A stretch of DNA of 64,000 nucleotides from a virus: IMG/VR virus record IMGVR_UViG_3300020455_000015, positions 1-64,000 of that record; one strand, 5' to 3'. Positions 7,194-15,072 of this stretch are shown here, in pieces; position 1 is the first letter of the stretch; every line of letters starts with the position of its first letter. A model generated the notes under the pieces. That model was not told the origin of the DNA. It did no database searches and saw nothing but the letters and a program-made list of their open reading frames with translations. The translations under genes were made by a program, and so were the position numbers.

Positions 7194-8663
7194 TTATTCT
7201 TCTTTTTCTTTCTTGACATCTGATCTCCATTCTTCCATATATTTTATAGAAAATGTTCTATCAATGTTATATTTTGAACCCGATGATTTATCTTTTCTTT
7301 GTATAGGTTTAATAGCATCCTCGATATAATATCTTAAAATACTTTCAAACTTATCAACCTTTCCCTTTTTTTTACCTTTACCAAACCATTTTTCAATGTA
7401 AGAGTATTCAGAATGATGCATGAGAGCAACAATGTTTCTTTTATTTGGGTCATCTTTTACAGCTTTTAGAGTGGATAATAGACCTGATTTCCAACCTGCT
7501 GTGGCGATAGTTATAACAATTGTATCACCATCACTTTCTAACTCTTTCTTTTTATTTTGCAATTCATTCCAATTATCCTTGTGAGCCTTATCATTTATAT
7601 AATGAATAAAAGTTTTGTTATCTCTTTTTTCTTCTCTCTCTTGTTTTATGTTAGACTCAACCATATCAAGGATTCTATTAGCAGTTTTTGTATGAAATCC
7701 ATAATCTTCCTTTAAACAATCAATATTAGTTTTTGATCTAATATCAATATTATGATCTGTTTTTCTTGATTTTATTTCTTTTGCTGCGTCTTCCTTTTTA
7801 ATTTCATCTTTTATAGTTTTTGATTTTCTATTTCTTAAATTTCCAATATGTCTAGCATCCTCTTCAGTAATTCCATATTTTTTAATTACCGATTCAGGAA
7901 CACGCAACTCTTTCATATAATCCAATTTTGCGTTTATACCTGCTTTAATTGTGCAATTACCATCACCCACCCTATCTTTTTTATGTGGGTCACTTTTTAA
8001 TTCAAAATTTTCCCACACTAAAATATACTCGGCTCCCATTCCATCACCTTTATCCTCCATGTAACCTTGTATTTCTTTAATGTGCTTTTTATCTTCCTCT
8101 AATCTAGTTTGTATAGAAGATAGTGAACCTAATCTTGATGATTTACTGAATAATGGTATTAGTTCACTCCACAAACCCATAGACTCAAGTTCTTCTTTTG
8201 AGTAACATGTTCCATCATCCTTGATTGGCCTTCTGAGTTTTTCATTGAATTTTTCAACTTGTTCTACAAATGCTTTATTTTGTTCTCTATTTCTAGGATC
8301 TTTAAATCCTGTTGGTGCCACACTTTTGTTAAAAAATAAAGGATTTTTAATCACATTATTTTCTTTTTGCAATTTACTTTCTAAATTTTGCATGTCTTGT
8401 TTTACTCCATAATCAATTAGTGTTAAAGATAAGGGTATACCTGTTTGAAAAAGTTTTTTAAATTTGTCACAGGTAGAACTATTAAAATATCTTCCATCAA
8501 AAATTTCCTCATCATCTTGCAAATGATGATACCCAAGATACTTATCTCCTCTATATAATCCCTTTAAAACCTCAAACTCATATACAATAGAATCGTATGA
8601 ATTTCTATCAACACCATCTACTTTTGTTTTATCTATTTTTACAATAGAATCAGGTTTTAACAT
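7194..8663 (-). CDS. Unrecognised 489-residue protein, possible GIY-YIG-like N-terminus
   Basis: I cannot name this protein. Near the N-terminus it reads VYEFEVLKGLYRGDKYLGYHH, then NSST..KFKKLF, LTLIDYG, DMQNLESKL and NPLFFNKS. This order resembles the GIY-YIG-like nuclease domains of some phage endonucleases (YIG replaced by YLG, then a late YNKS-like motif), but the GIY is not exact. The rest is charged, Lys/Glu-rich and helical, with a segment VITIATAGWKSGLLSTLKAV near the end. I start at the ATG at 8663 (7-nt overlap with the gene before). An ATG at 8750 would add 29 residues and overlap 94 nt. A stand-alone endonuclease or mobile gene beside purM is a hypothesis. Confidence 0.5.
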   Translation of the reverse strand: MLKPDSIVKIDKTKVDGVDRNSYDSIVYEFEVLKGLYRGDKYLGYHHLQDDEEIFDGRYFNSSTCDKFKKLFQTGIPLSLTLIDYGVKQDMQNLESKLQKENNVIKNPLFFNKSVAPTGFKDPRNREQNKAFVEQVEKFNEKLRRPIKDDGTCYSKEELESMGLWSELIPLFSKSSRLGSLSSIQTRLEEDKKHIKEIQGYMEDKGDGMGAEYILVWENFELKSDPHKKDRVGDGNCTIKAGINAKLDYMKELRVPESVIKKYGITEEDARHIGNLRNRKSKTIKDEIKKEDAAKEIKSRKTDHNIDIRSKTNIDCLKEDYGFHTKTANRILDMVESNIKQEREEKRDNKTFIHYINDKAHKDNWNELQNKKKELESDGDTIVITIATAGWKSGLLSTLKAVKDDPNKRNIVALMHHSEYSYIEKWFGKGKKKGKVDKFESILRYYIEDAIKPIQRKDKSSGSKYNIDRTFSIKYMEEWRSDVKKEKEE

Positions 8664-9136
8664 ATATGATCGCTCTCTAATCTGTTGCCTAAGATTCTTT
8701 TCATCAAATTCAAAGATACTTGTTGCGGTCTGTGTTTCCATCCATACCAATTTGTTTTCTTTCCAATATTATACGGTGGATTCTTTCCTTTGTCAAGGTA
8801 TTGATTTGCAGTGCAATCATAGATCCTTTCACCATCCTGTAACCACCAATGTTTCTCTCCACGATAATCTTCACCACTCATTGACACTAACTTATCAGTA
8901 TCAATCAGATAATACAAGGCTTGAGAAGAATGATAACAATGACCATAATATTTGTTAGTTAATACATCACTAGGATACATTAACGACTTTCTTCCTTTAA
9001 GTAAATCTGGGGTAAGATTGTCTTGAATTTTTTTGATTACAAATTCAATTTCATCATACGGATAAGGTTCAAAGGTAAGTGTTCTTGTTTCAAAAATTCT
9101 CTTACCATCGTACCTATTCCTTTCAACAGTTTTCAT
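8657..9136 (-). CDS. Protein with Cys-His-Asp arrangement (papain/transglutaminase-like?)
   Basis: This 159-residue protein contains GHCYHSSQALYYL (C67 at the start of a helix), EKHWWLQDG (H96) and IYDCTANQY (D107). The order Cys-helix, His-Trp-Trp, Asp-x-Thr-Ala matches a group of small bacterial and phage proteins with a transglutaminase/papain-like catalytic triad. No peptidase activity is proven. The C-terminal NWYGWKHRPQQVSLNLM is also distinctive. The ATG overlaps the stop of the preceding 33-residue gene (ATGA), making this the last gene of the chain that carries ndhI and psaJ. Confidence 0.6.
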   Translation of the reverse strand: MKTVERNRYDGKRIFETRTLTFEPYPYDEIEFVIKKIQDNLTPDLLKGRKSLMYPSDVLTNKYYGHCYHSSQALYYLIDTDKLVSMSGEDYRGEKHWWLQDGERIYDCTANQYLDKGKNPPYNIGKKTNWYGWKHRPQQVSLNLMKRILGNRLESDHIC

Positions 9137-9234
9137 TTCTCATCCATGTCTGGTAGATTAAAAATAGTTAACCAAGCAATTGATAAAACAATTATTAAAA
9201 ACACTCTAATTGAACTAGGGGAAGTGTCAATCAT
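9133..9234 (-). CDS. 33-residue single-pass membrane protein downstream of ndhI
   Basis: A 34-codon frame starts at an ATG overlapping the ndhI stop and ends in an ATGA overlap with the next gene. After a short polar N-terminus ([10 protein letters not shown]) there is one clear transmembrane helix ([15 protein letters not shown]) and an acidic tail. Size and design resemble the tiny subunits of photosynthetic complexes (for example PsaM, PetL, NdhQ classes), but no specific match is visible. The membership in the ndh/psa chain is the main argument for relevance. Confidence 0.5.
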   Translation of the reverse strand: MIDTSPSSIRVFLIIVLSIAWLTIFNLPDMDEK

Positions 9235-9773
9235 CTTGCTCCTACCCTTGGTTCACTGTCTGGTACTTCATGGGGATCCATTTTTCCTTTTGGTAAGTAA
9301 GCAAGCTCACGCATAGCCCTAACTGAGGGATCAGTTGTAACATTAGTGGGCAGTCGTCCAAGAGCGACATTATCATAGTTAAGTTGATGTCTGTCAAAAA
9401 CTGAAAGTTCATATTCCTCCGTCATTGATAGACAGTTCGTAGGACAGTATTCTACACAATTTCCACAGAATATGCAAGCTCCGAAGTCTATCGAATAATT
9501 TCTAAGTTCTTTTTTCTTTGTCTGTTTGTTCATCACCCAATCGACCACTGGGAGATTTATTGGGCATACACGAACACATACTTCACAAGCAATACATTTA
9601 TCAAACTCGTAATGAATACGGCCTCGATAACGCTCAGAAGGGATAAGTTTTTCATAAGGATACTGTATGGTTACAGGTCTTCTTCGCATATGATCAAAAG
9701 TTACTTCTAACCCTTGCAACATATACTTTGCAGTGTCTTTAATTTCTTTTAGATAATTAAAGATCGCTTTCAT
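9231..9773 (-). CDS. ndhI: NdhI, NDH-1 iron-sulfur subunit I
   Basis: NdhI carries two [4Fe-4S] clusters in the peripheral arm of the cyanobacterial NDH-1 complex, passing electrons to plastoquinone from ferredoxin. Both cluster motifs are complete: C60-C63-C66-C70P and C100-C103-C106-C110P. Surrounding sequence is typical Ndh[40 protein letters not shown], and the tail [20 protein letters not shown]. At 180 residues it is slightly shorter than host copies. It overlaps the genes on both sides by 4 nt. In a phage this is an auxiliary metabolic gene, probably host-derived. Confidence 0.93.
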   Translation of the reverse strand: MKAIFNYLKEIKDTAKYMLQGLEVTFDHMRRRPVTIQYPYEKLIPSERYRGRIHYEFDKCIACEVCVRVCPINLPVVDWVMNKQTKKKELRNYSIDFGACIFCGNCVEYCPTNCLSMTEEYELSVFDRHQLNYDNVALGRLPTNVTTDPSVRAMRELAYLPKGKMDPHEVPDSEPRVGAR

Positions 9774-10018
9774 TTCTTTGTTGGATCTGGAAGAATAAAT
9801 GGTGGTGCATCATTACAAGAAGATGGGCCATACTGTTCATACTCTCTATACCCACCCATCTTACCATTGGTTTTCATTAATGCAGATGTAAATGCAAGAA
9901 GAAGAAATATTGTTGGAGCACCTATAATAAGTGCTGCGCCAAAAATATAACCAATAAGAAACTCAGGTATTGAATGATTACCTAAGAACTCATGATTGTT
10001 TAATAAAAAATTAATCAT
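9770..10018 (-). CDS. 82-residue membrane protein between psaJ and ndhI, unrecognised
   Basis: The ATG overlaps the psaJ stop and the stop overlaps the ndhI start (both ATGA). A hydrophobic stretch (residues about 19-48, [20 protein letters not shown] and on) gives one long or two short membrane helices, followed by a polar tail rich in Gly, Tyr and Pro ([13 protein letters not shown]). Its place between two photosynthesis genes suggests a thylakoid protein. It does not match PsaF, PsaK, PsaI, PsaM, NdhL or PsbZ as I remember them. A subunit or assembly factor of NDH-1 or PSI is only a guess. Confidence 0.55.
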   Translation of the reverse strand: MINFLLNNHEFLGNHSIPEFLIGYIFGAALIIGAPTIFLLLAFTSALMKTNGKMGGYREYEQYGPSSCNDAPPFILPDPTKK

Positions 10019-10158
10019 TGCATTGGATGAAATAAAAGATCTGGAAAGAAGTAATTAAACTCTATGAGTATGACTGCTGTAAGAGTCAACCATATAGTTG
10101 CTACTACTGGAGCAGACCTAAACCATTTTGTATAAAAGATTTTAAATAGATTTTTCAT
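10015..10158 (-). CDS. psaJ: PsaJ, photosystem I subunit J (stand-alone)
   Basis: This 47-residue frame (too short for ordinary ORF calling) contains [19 protein letters not shown] and [16 protein letters not shown], which is essentially the whole signature of cyanobacterial PsaJ. PsaJ is a single-helix thylakoid subunit at the PsaF side of photosystem I, near the plastocyanin docking site. Marine viral PSI cassettes are known with a fused psaJF; here the frame stops after the PsaJ part and a different gene follows, so it is not fused. The ATG overlaps the stop of the NdhP-like gene and its TGA overlaps the next ATG. Confidence 0.9.
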   Translation of the reverse strand: MKNLFKIFYTKWFRSAPVVATIWLTLTAVILIEFNYFFPDLLFHPMQ

Positions 10159-10289
10159 CGTTGGACATCATGAGCACAACCATCACCATTATAATCATCA
10201 CTATCATAGTAACCACCTTTAGTTCCAAAGAACAATGATAGTCCTACAAACGGTAATGCTGCAAAGATTAATATAATTTCTAAAGTCAA
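10155..10289 (-). CDS. ndhP: NdhP-like small NDH-1 subunit (44 residues, TTG start)
   Basis: The frame starts with TTG at 10289, overlapping the previous stop as TTGA, and ends in ATGA with psaJ. The product has one membrane helix ([19 protein letters not shown]) followed by [19 protein letters not shown]. Size (about 4.9 kDa) and topology agree with NdhP, a one-helix NDH-1L subunit of about 43 residues needed for cyclic electron flow, and viral ndhP beside ndhI has been reported. I assign it from size, the tail motif as I recall it and its neighbours, not from an alignment, so the symbol is provisional. The TTG start is inferred from the exact overlap. Confidence 0.62.
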   Translation of the reverse strand: MTLEIILIFAALPFVGLSLFFGTKGGYYDSDDYNGDGCAHDVQR

Positions 10290-10585
10290 TCCCTTTGCCT
10301 CCAATCATCAGATCGTTCTTGATGAAACCAGTCTACCACATCTTGTGGATCTCCGAAACCCCTACGATGATTGCTTGAATCGGGGTCTCCTATATCCAAG
10401 CTATTAAGAAAAGACTCGTTAGGATTAGTGCTCATCCTACGAGCCTTATTTAGCATACCCCTTGCAGAGGTATTCGCTTTTGCTAATTTGTTTGCCCAAA
10501 TCATATCAGTGAGACTGACTTCAGTTCCAGAAGCAATATCTTTACAGATAGCTTCAAGTCTCAAACGATATTCAGTTGATAACAT
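10286..10585 (-). CDS. Conserved cyanophage-type hypothetical protein, 99 residues
   Basis: The protein is soluble and helical, starting MLSTEYRLRLEAICKDIASG and continuing SLTDMIWANKLAKANTSARG. The C-terminal half is polar with DPQDVVDWFHQERSDDWR. I recall very similar proteins as conserved hypotheticals in T4-like cyanophages, with no known function. It is the first gene of the overlapping chain leading into the NdhP-like gene and follows the epimerase gene by 7 nt. Confidence 0.75.
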   Translation of the reverse strand: MLSTEYRLRLEAICKDIASGTEVSLTDMIWANKLAKANTSARGMLNKARRMSTNPNESFLNSLDIGDPDSSNHRRGFGDPQDVVDWFHQERSDDWRQRD

Positions 10586-10592
10586 AAGTATC

Positions 10593-11378
10593 CTATTTTA
10601 TAGTGTCCAAAATATTTATTGTCGGTGACCAACCAAGTTTTTTTAATTCTGTGATATCAGCACATGTGATATCTCTTTCTCCGGGAGTATCTTCTTTAAT
10701 AGGAAGATGACCCATACCCATCTTAGTGGCCAATTCAATCACTGATATAGGATTTGCTGTACCAACATCTAAGACACCAGTATAATCACTTTCTGCTAGA
10801 ACTGCGATTGCTGAAACAATATCATGAACATGAATCCAATCTCTCTTATGTCGTGTTAGATATGTTGCAGTTCTATCTTCTAACATTCTATACAACATAT
10901 CTTGTCTACTCACTTTCTCTGCATACACGTTAAAGAATCGCATACCTACGCTGTTAGGTGGTGCTTGTATTTCGTTCACTTTCTTTGTGATACCATATGC
11001 ATTTATCCACCACTCATATACAGATGCAGAACTTGCATATAAACATCTAACATTATTATCTCTACAATACTCAAATATAGGTTTTGACTTGACTACATTA
11101 TTTTCCCAAAATGCATCAGGATTTGCAATTGCTTCTCTGATAGCAGCATTTGCTGCTAGATGAACCACTAAATCATACTTCTTTTTTGTTTTAAAATTAC
11201 CAATATCATTTGGTATATCAAAACCATCAACATCATGTCCTTGAGCCACAAAATACTGATAAACATGACTTCCAATAAAACCAAGATGTCCAGTAACTAA
11301 AATTTTCTTACGAGAAAAACCAACATTATCAATATCTGGTTTTGAATTTGGAATTGTAAAAGGAGTGTTTAGTTTCAT
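10593..11378 (-). CDS. NAD-dependent epimerase/dehydratase (extended SDR family)
   Basis: The Rossmann motif GHLGFIGS (residues 30-37) binds NAD(P), LAANAA (about 74-79) follows the fourth strand, and the catalytic Y128-x3-K132 lies in AYGITKK after YASSASVYEWW. This is the nucleotide-sugar epimerase/dehydratase fold (UDP-glucose 4-epimerase, GDP-mannose dehydratase relatives). At 261 residues it is shorter than typical members (310-340), mainly at the C-terminus. It overlaps the HAD-like gene upstream by 4 nt. The two could act in glycan or nucleotide-sugar modification; the exact substrate is not visible. Confidence 0.85.
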   Translation of the reverse strand: MKLNTPFTIPNSKPDIDNVGFSRKKILVTGHLGFIGSHVYQYFVAQGHDVDGFDIPNDIGNFKTKKKYDLVVHLAANAAIREAIANPDAFWENNVVKSKPIFEYCRDNNVRCLYASSASVYEWWINAYGITKKVNEIQAPPNSVGMRFFNVYAEKVSRQDMLYRMLEDRTATYLTRHKRDWIHVHDIVSAIAVLAESDYTGVLDVGTANPISVIELATKMGMGHLPIKEDTPGERDITCADITELKKLGWSPTINILDTIK

Positions 11379-11725
11379 TGTGCCCCCATGTCATTGAAAA
11401 ATAATTTATCAGACCATGCTTTATCATCTATAAAATAATCTGCATGTGGTTTACCCATGATTAATTCATGATATTTAACTCCCCATTCTTTAAGTTGATT
11501 TTGAGTCAACTCAAATAGAACTCCTTCTGCTTTTACAGATGCAATGGAATGAGGTTCATCAGAGAATCTACCCATAGCTCTTGCAGTAAAGTAGATAATG
11601 TAATGACCTTCATCATAAAGTTTGTTTAGAACCTTAATTCTATCATACCAAGGTTGTGCTTTGTGGTAGTCTCTACCAATTGTTGGGGTACATATTGTAC
11701 CATCGATGTCTATACAATATCTCAT
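11375..11725 (-). CDS. HAD-like phosphatase
   Basis: The N-terminus CIDIDGTIC is HAD motif I (nucleophile D5 and acid D7), YFTARAMGR supplies motif II, GKPHADYFIDDKA gives the motif III lysine and motif IV aspartates. The small size (116) with almost no cap fits the capsular-polysaccharide phosphatase-like subgroup. It overlaps gp46 by 4 nt on one side and the epimerase on the other, which suggests a shared sugar-phosphate pathway with the epimerase. The substrate is unknown. Confidence 0.82.
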   Translation of the reverse strand: MRYCIDIDGTICTPTIGRDYHKAQPWYDRIKVLNKLYDEGHYIIYFTARAMGRFSDEPHSIASVKAEGVLFELTQNQLKEWGVKYHELIMGKPHADYFIDDKAWSDKLFFNDMGAQ

Positions 11726-13434
11726 GATACTATTCTACTGAATCCACGAACTTTGTCAAACTTAATCATATTCTCAAACTTATCATGTAAGTCTGATTTG
11801 TGCGATATTACAAAGATGTTTGCATCTTTAATTATAAAACGAATAATCTTCATAAATTCATCCACACCAAAACCATCAAGAGAACTGTCAAATACTTCAT
11901 CCATAATTAATAGATTTGTATTGACAGAGTTCTTTACTCTGGCCACTTCTCTCCATGTAAATAGAAGTGCTAAATCAATTCTCATCTTTTCACCTTCACT
12001 AAATGAAGCATATGAAAAATCTTCATGAATCGGTGACTCTATAGTTTCACTAAACTCTTCATTCAATTTAAAATTGATATAGAAGTCCATCATCTGCAAG
12101 TAACGATTTACTTGCTGATTAATTAATGGCAAATATTTTTTGATTATCTTCGTCTTAACACCATCATCTTTAAGAAGTGAATATGCAAAATCATGATGTA
12201 CAATATCCTGATTCTTCTCAGATGACTCATCTATAGTTTTTTGAAGATTCTCCTTAAACTCTGCTAGTTTCTCATGCTCAATATTTCTGTTTTTAAGTTG
12301 CTCGGTAAATTTTTGTACTTCCGATTCCAAATCTCTGATCTGTCGTTGGCATCCAGAAATTCGAGTATTGTTTTGAGAAATGTCATTGTTGAGTTTAGAA
12401 ATCTCCTTTGTGAGTGTGGTAAACTGATGCTCTCGGTTTTCTTCGTTTTTAATTGCCTCTTCTAGTTCCTTATAACCAGATTGCAACTCCTTTGCTTTAT
12501 CTTGAGCATCAGCAATTCTATTTAACCTAAACGATTCTTCTATATCCTGATCACATGTAGGACATACCGTATTGTCTGTGAAAAACTTATGTTCTTTGGT
12601 AATAGTAGATACTTTATTAGATATTTTACCTTTCAAATTATTTAATTTTCTTAACTTTTTATCTGCACCTGCAACTCCTTCTTGCTGCTTAGATAAGTCA
12701 AAAACTTCATTTCCTAGCTCTCCATTAATTAATACATAATTATCAGTTTCAGAAAATAATTCTGTAATCTTTTCTTTCTTCTCTTTAATATCTTCTTTAC
12801 TACGATTCTCTATTTCCTTGATAAACTTAGACTGCATTTGTATTTTGTCAGTTAAAGTTTCCTTCTTTAGATTAAGTGATCTAATTTTTTCTTTCTTCTC
12901 TCTTATACTTTCTTTTAAAAGATTATTCATATACGAGAAGATACGAATATCTAAAAGATCTTCAATCACATCTCTTCTATTAGGTGCACTCAGTTGCATG
13001 AAAGGAACAAACGTGCTACTACCCAATATGATTATTTGAGTGAATGACTTGTAATTTACTTTCAGTATATTCTCTTCAAGTATCCTCTGATTTGATCGGT
13101 CATCAGCCTCACGATGCAATGCTGTACCATTTACTTCAATATCAAAAGTATTTGGTTTGATACCTCTACGAATCAAATACTCCTTTGCATTTACATCAAA
13201 CTCAATCTCAACTAATGTTCCCTTTTCATTTGTAGTATTAATTAGTTGTGATTTATTAATTTTACGAAATGGTTTGTTAAACAGCACAAAAGTCAGGGCA
13301 TCTAACATTGTAGACTTACCTGACCCATTGGTTCCGATTATTAAATTTGTATGGTGTTTTAAAAAATCAACCTCTGTCCAGTGATCACCTGTTGACAGAA
13401 AATTTTTCCATCTAATTTTCTTGAATCTTATCAT
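11722..13434 (-). CDS. 46: Recombination endonuclease subunit gp46 (SbcC/Rad50 family)
   Basis: gp46 is the ATPase of the gp46/47 complex that resects DNA ends for recombination-dependent replication. Walker A is GTNGSGKST (34-42), the zinc hook is CPTC (291-294) in the middle of long coiled coils (about 170-430), the ABC signature is FSEGEKMR and the Walker B is LLIMDEVFD near the C-terminus. The length (570) matches T4 gp46 (560). The start overlaps the DUF3110 gene by 23 nt, and gp47 is just beyond, as in other cyanophages. Confidence 0.95.
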   Translation of the reverse strand: MIRFKKIRWKNFLSTGDHWTEVDFLKHHTNLIIGTNGSGKSTMLDALTFVLFNKPFRKINKSQLINTTNEKGTLVEIEFDVNAKEYLIRRGIKPNTFDIEVNGTALHREADDRSNQRILEENILKVNYKSFTQIIILGSSTFVPFMQLSAPNRRDVIEDLLDIRIFSYMNNLLKESIREKKEKIRSLNLKKETLTDKIQMQSKFIKEIENRSKEDIKEKKEKITELFSETDNYVLINGELGNEVFDLSKQQEGVAGADKKLRKLNNLKGKISNKVSTITKEHKFFTDNTVCPTCDQDIEESFRLNRIADAQDKAKELQSGYKELEEAIKNEENREHQFTTLTKEISKLNNDISQNNTRISGCQRQIRDLESEVQKFTEQLKNRNIEHEKLAEFKENLQKTIDESSEKNQDIVHHDFAYSLLKDDGVKTKIIKKYLPLINQQVNRYLQMMDFYINFKLNEEFSETIESPIHEDFSYASFSEGEKMRIDLALLFTWREVARVKNSVNTNLLIMDEVFDSSLDGFGVDEFMKIIRFIIKDANIFVISHKSDLHDKFENMIKFDKVRGFSRIVS

Positions 13435-13699
13435 TACTAATTGGAATCACAAGGTCATCAGGAGTGATGACAGCATACTTATAATTATACATGTTACACG
13501 TCTTTATGGCAAGGGCATCATCAACTTCTATAACTTCTAGTTTCTTTTTCTTATCAGAATGCTCTTGATCCTCTAACATCATAGCATATCTTTCAGCATC
13601 GTCTTCTTCCACAAACAAAAACAGAACTTTATCACCATCCGTGTCTTGAACAGCAAATGCTCCATCATCCTTTCGGTGTTTAAGTGTAAGAAGAAACAT
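13412..13699 (-). CDS. DUF3110-like small protein between gp47 and gp46
   Basis: The 95-residue protein contains VLFLFVEEDDAERYAMMLEDQ, typical of DUF3110 proteins of cyanobacteria and plants, then an acidic region and a tail with KYAVITPDDLVIP. The first base of its ATG overlaps the gp47 stop and its end overlaps gp46, so it is co-translated with the nuclease complex. An accessory role with gp46/47 is inferred from position only. Confidence 0.7.
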   Translation of the reverse strand: MFLLTLKHRKDDGAFAVQDTDGDKVLFLFVEEDDAERYAMMLEDQEHSDKKKKLEVIEVDDALAIKTCNMYNYKYAVITPDDLVIPISNDKIQEN

Positions 13700-14733
13700 T
13701 ACCCTACCTCGCAGGCTTGTCGATATAGATCCCTAAAAATGTTTTTTACAATACTCTTGTCAAACTCCATCTCAGCTTCATCAATATAGCGATTCAATAT
13801 TGAGATAGTATTTTCATCTTCATCAACTTCAAATTCCTCATTTTCAAGAATAGCAAAATTCTCAATAATCTTTAAATCTTGAACACCTGCATTATATAAC
13901 TTGTCAATAAACTTTTCAAATTCTTTTGGATCCGACTTTTTACGAACAATAACTTTTACAATTTTATTTTCATACTGACTGGTGTTAAAGATACGATGAT
14001 TAGTATCTTCATAGTAAACATTATAAAACAATTTATAAGGATTATTAATTTCAATTAATTCAAGAGTTTCAGTGTCAAAGATATGAAATCCTCTCTTATC
14101 ATTTACATCATTCCAAAACATCTCATAAGGATTACCAAGGTAGAATATCTTTCCATCATTTGATCTTGTGTGAAAATGCCCTGAGAATACAGTGTCAAAC
14201 TTATCAAAGACATTTACATCCATACCATCTTCCATCATATGTCCACGAGTAGCTTTGAATCCATTTAATTCAAGATGACCCATTGCAACTCTTGACTTAG
14301 ATGATTTAATAGCATTTAAAGTGTGATCATAATTTTCTGTAGTAATCCAAGGAAGTAATAATATATCCAATCCATCTACTTGAATCTCTTTCGCACTTGA
14401 GTATATCTCCCAATTTGTATGAGATGTAAGAAGTAACTCAGGTGAGTTTACAAAGTTTGTATTTTTATAATATGCATCATGGTTTCCTGTTGCTGCATAT
14501 ACCTTATACTTCTTCAATGGTTCAAAGACAACACGGTTTGACCATTCAAGTGTTTGCAAATCAATAGCCTTACGACTATCAAATACATCACCCATATGAA
14601 TGACAGTATCAATTCCATATTCTTCCATTTTTGGAAAGAACACATCTTTGTAAAAGAGTTCAAAGTAATCATGCAGATACTTAGATCCCTTTCGTGCACC
14701 GAAATGAGTATCCGTTATAATTGCTACTTTCAT
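13699..14733 (-). CDS. 47: Recombination endonuclease subunit gp47 (SbcD/Mre11 family)
   Basis: gp47 is the nuclease partner of gp46. The metallophosphoesterase motifs are in order: DTH (D8, H10), GDVFDSR (D49), ATGNHDAYY (N84, H85), MGHLE and SGHFHTR, which coordinate two metal ions. The length (344) matches T4 gp47 (339). The gene overlaps the next reading frame by 1 nt and the previous by 4 nt, so the operon order is 121-residue ORF class, 47, DUF3110, 46. Confidence 0.95.
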   Translation of the reverse strand: MKVAIITDTHFGARKGSKYLHDYFELFYKDVFFPKMEEYGIDTVIHMGDVFDSRKAIDLQTLEWSNRVVFEPLKKYKVYAATGNHDAYYKNTNFVNSPELLLTSHTNWEIYSSAKEIQVDGLDILLLPWITTENYDHTLNAIKSSKSRVAMGHLELNGFKATRGHMMEDGMDVNVFDKFDTVFSGHFHTRSNDGKIFYLGNPYEMFWNDVNDKRGFHIFDTETLELIEINNPYKLFYNVYYEDTNHRIFNTSQYENKIVKVIVRKKSDPKEFEKFIDKLYNAGVQDLKIIENFAILENEEFEVDEDENTISILNRYIDEAEMEFDKSIVKNIFRDLYRQACEVG

Positions 14734-15071
14734 TTTTTCTTACGTACTGGTACTTCAATTGTCCATGATGGTGATTCTAATTTTACCATCTTAAATTGCT
14801 GTCTGTTCTTTTCAAAAGTAGCAGCAGGTTCATTACCAGCAGTCTCACCATAATGAGAATCCCAAATTTCTGGATGCTCATGATTGTCAAAAAACTCTAA
14901 GATGGACTCATCAACCATGAAATATAGATTATCCCATGTCAAAGTTCTACGCAAAGTTTCTGCCAGATAATCAATTTGATTTGGACTCATACTCTGTTTA
15001 AGAAACTTTGCCCTACACTCAACCAGTTCATTCAGATCAATTGTGATCTTTACATCATTGTAGATAGCCAT
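14730..15071 (-). CDS. Hypothetical 113-residue protein between gp55 and gp47
   Basis: I start at MAIYNDVKITIDLNELVE (15071), one base after the gp55 stop; an upstream ATG at 15095 lies inside gp55. The product is a soluble alpha/beta protein with a basic C-terminus (WTIEVPVRKKK). I recall related hypothetical genes at this place in other T4-like cyanophages but no function. The stop overlaps the gp47 start by 4 nt. Confidence 0.65.
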   Translation of the reverse strand: MAIYNDVKITIDLNELVECRAKFLKQSMSPNQIDYLAETLRRTLTWDNLYFMVDESILEFFDNHEHPEIWDSHYGETAGNEPAATFEKNRQQFKMVKLESPSWTIEVPVRKKK

Positions 15072-15072
15072 G

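Noticed and set aside
9770-10158. psaJF fusion or a split PsaF
   Set aside because: PsaJ ends with a stop and the following product has no PsaF sequence (no lumenal Cys pair or N-terminal signal).
14514-14699. 61-residue minus-strand frame within gp47
   Set aside because: It lies in another frame of the highly conserved nuclease motifs of gp47, with no independent support.
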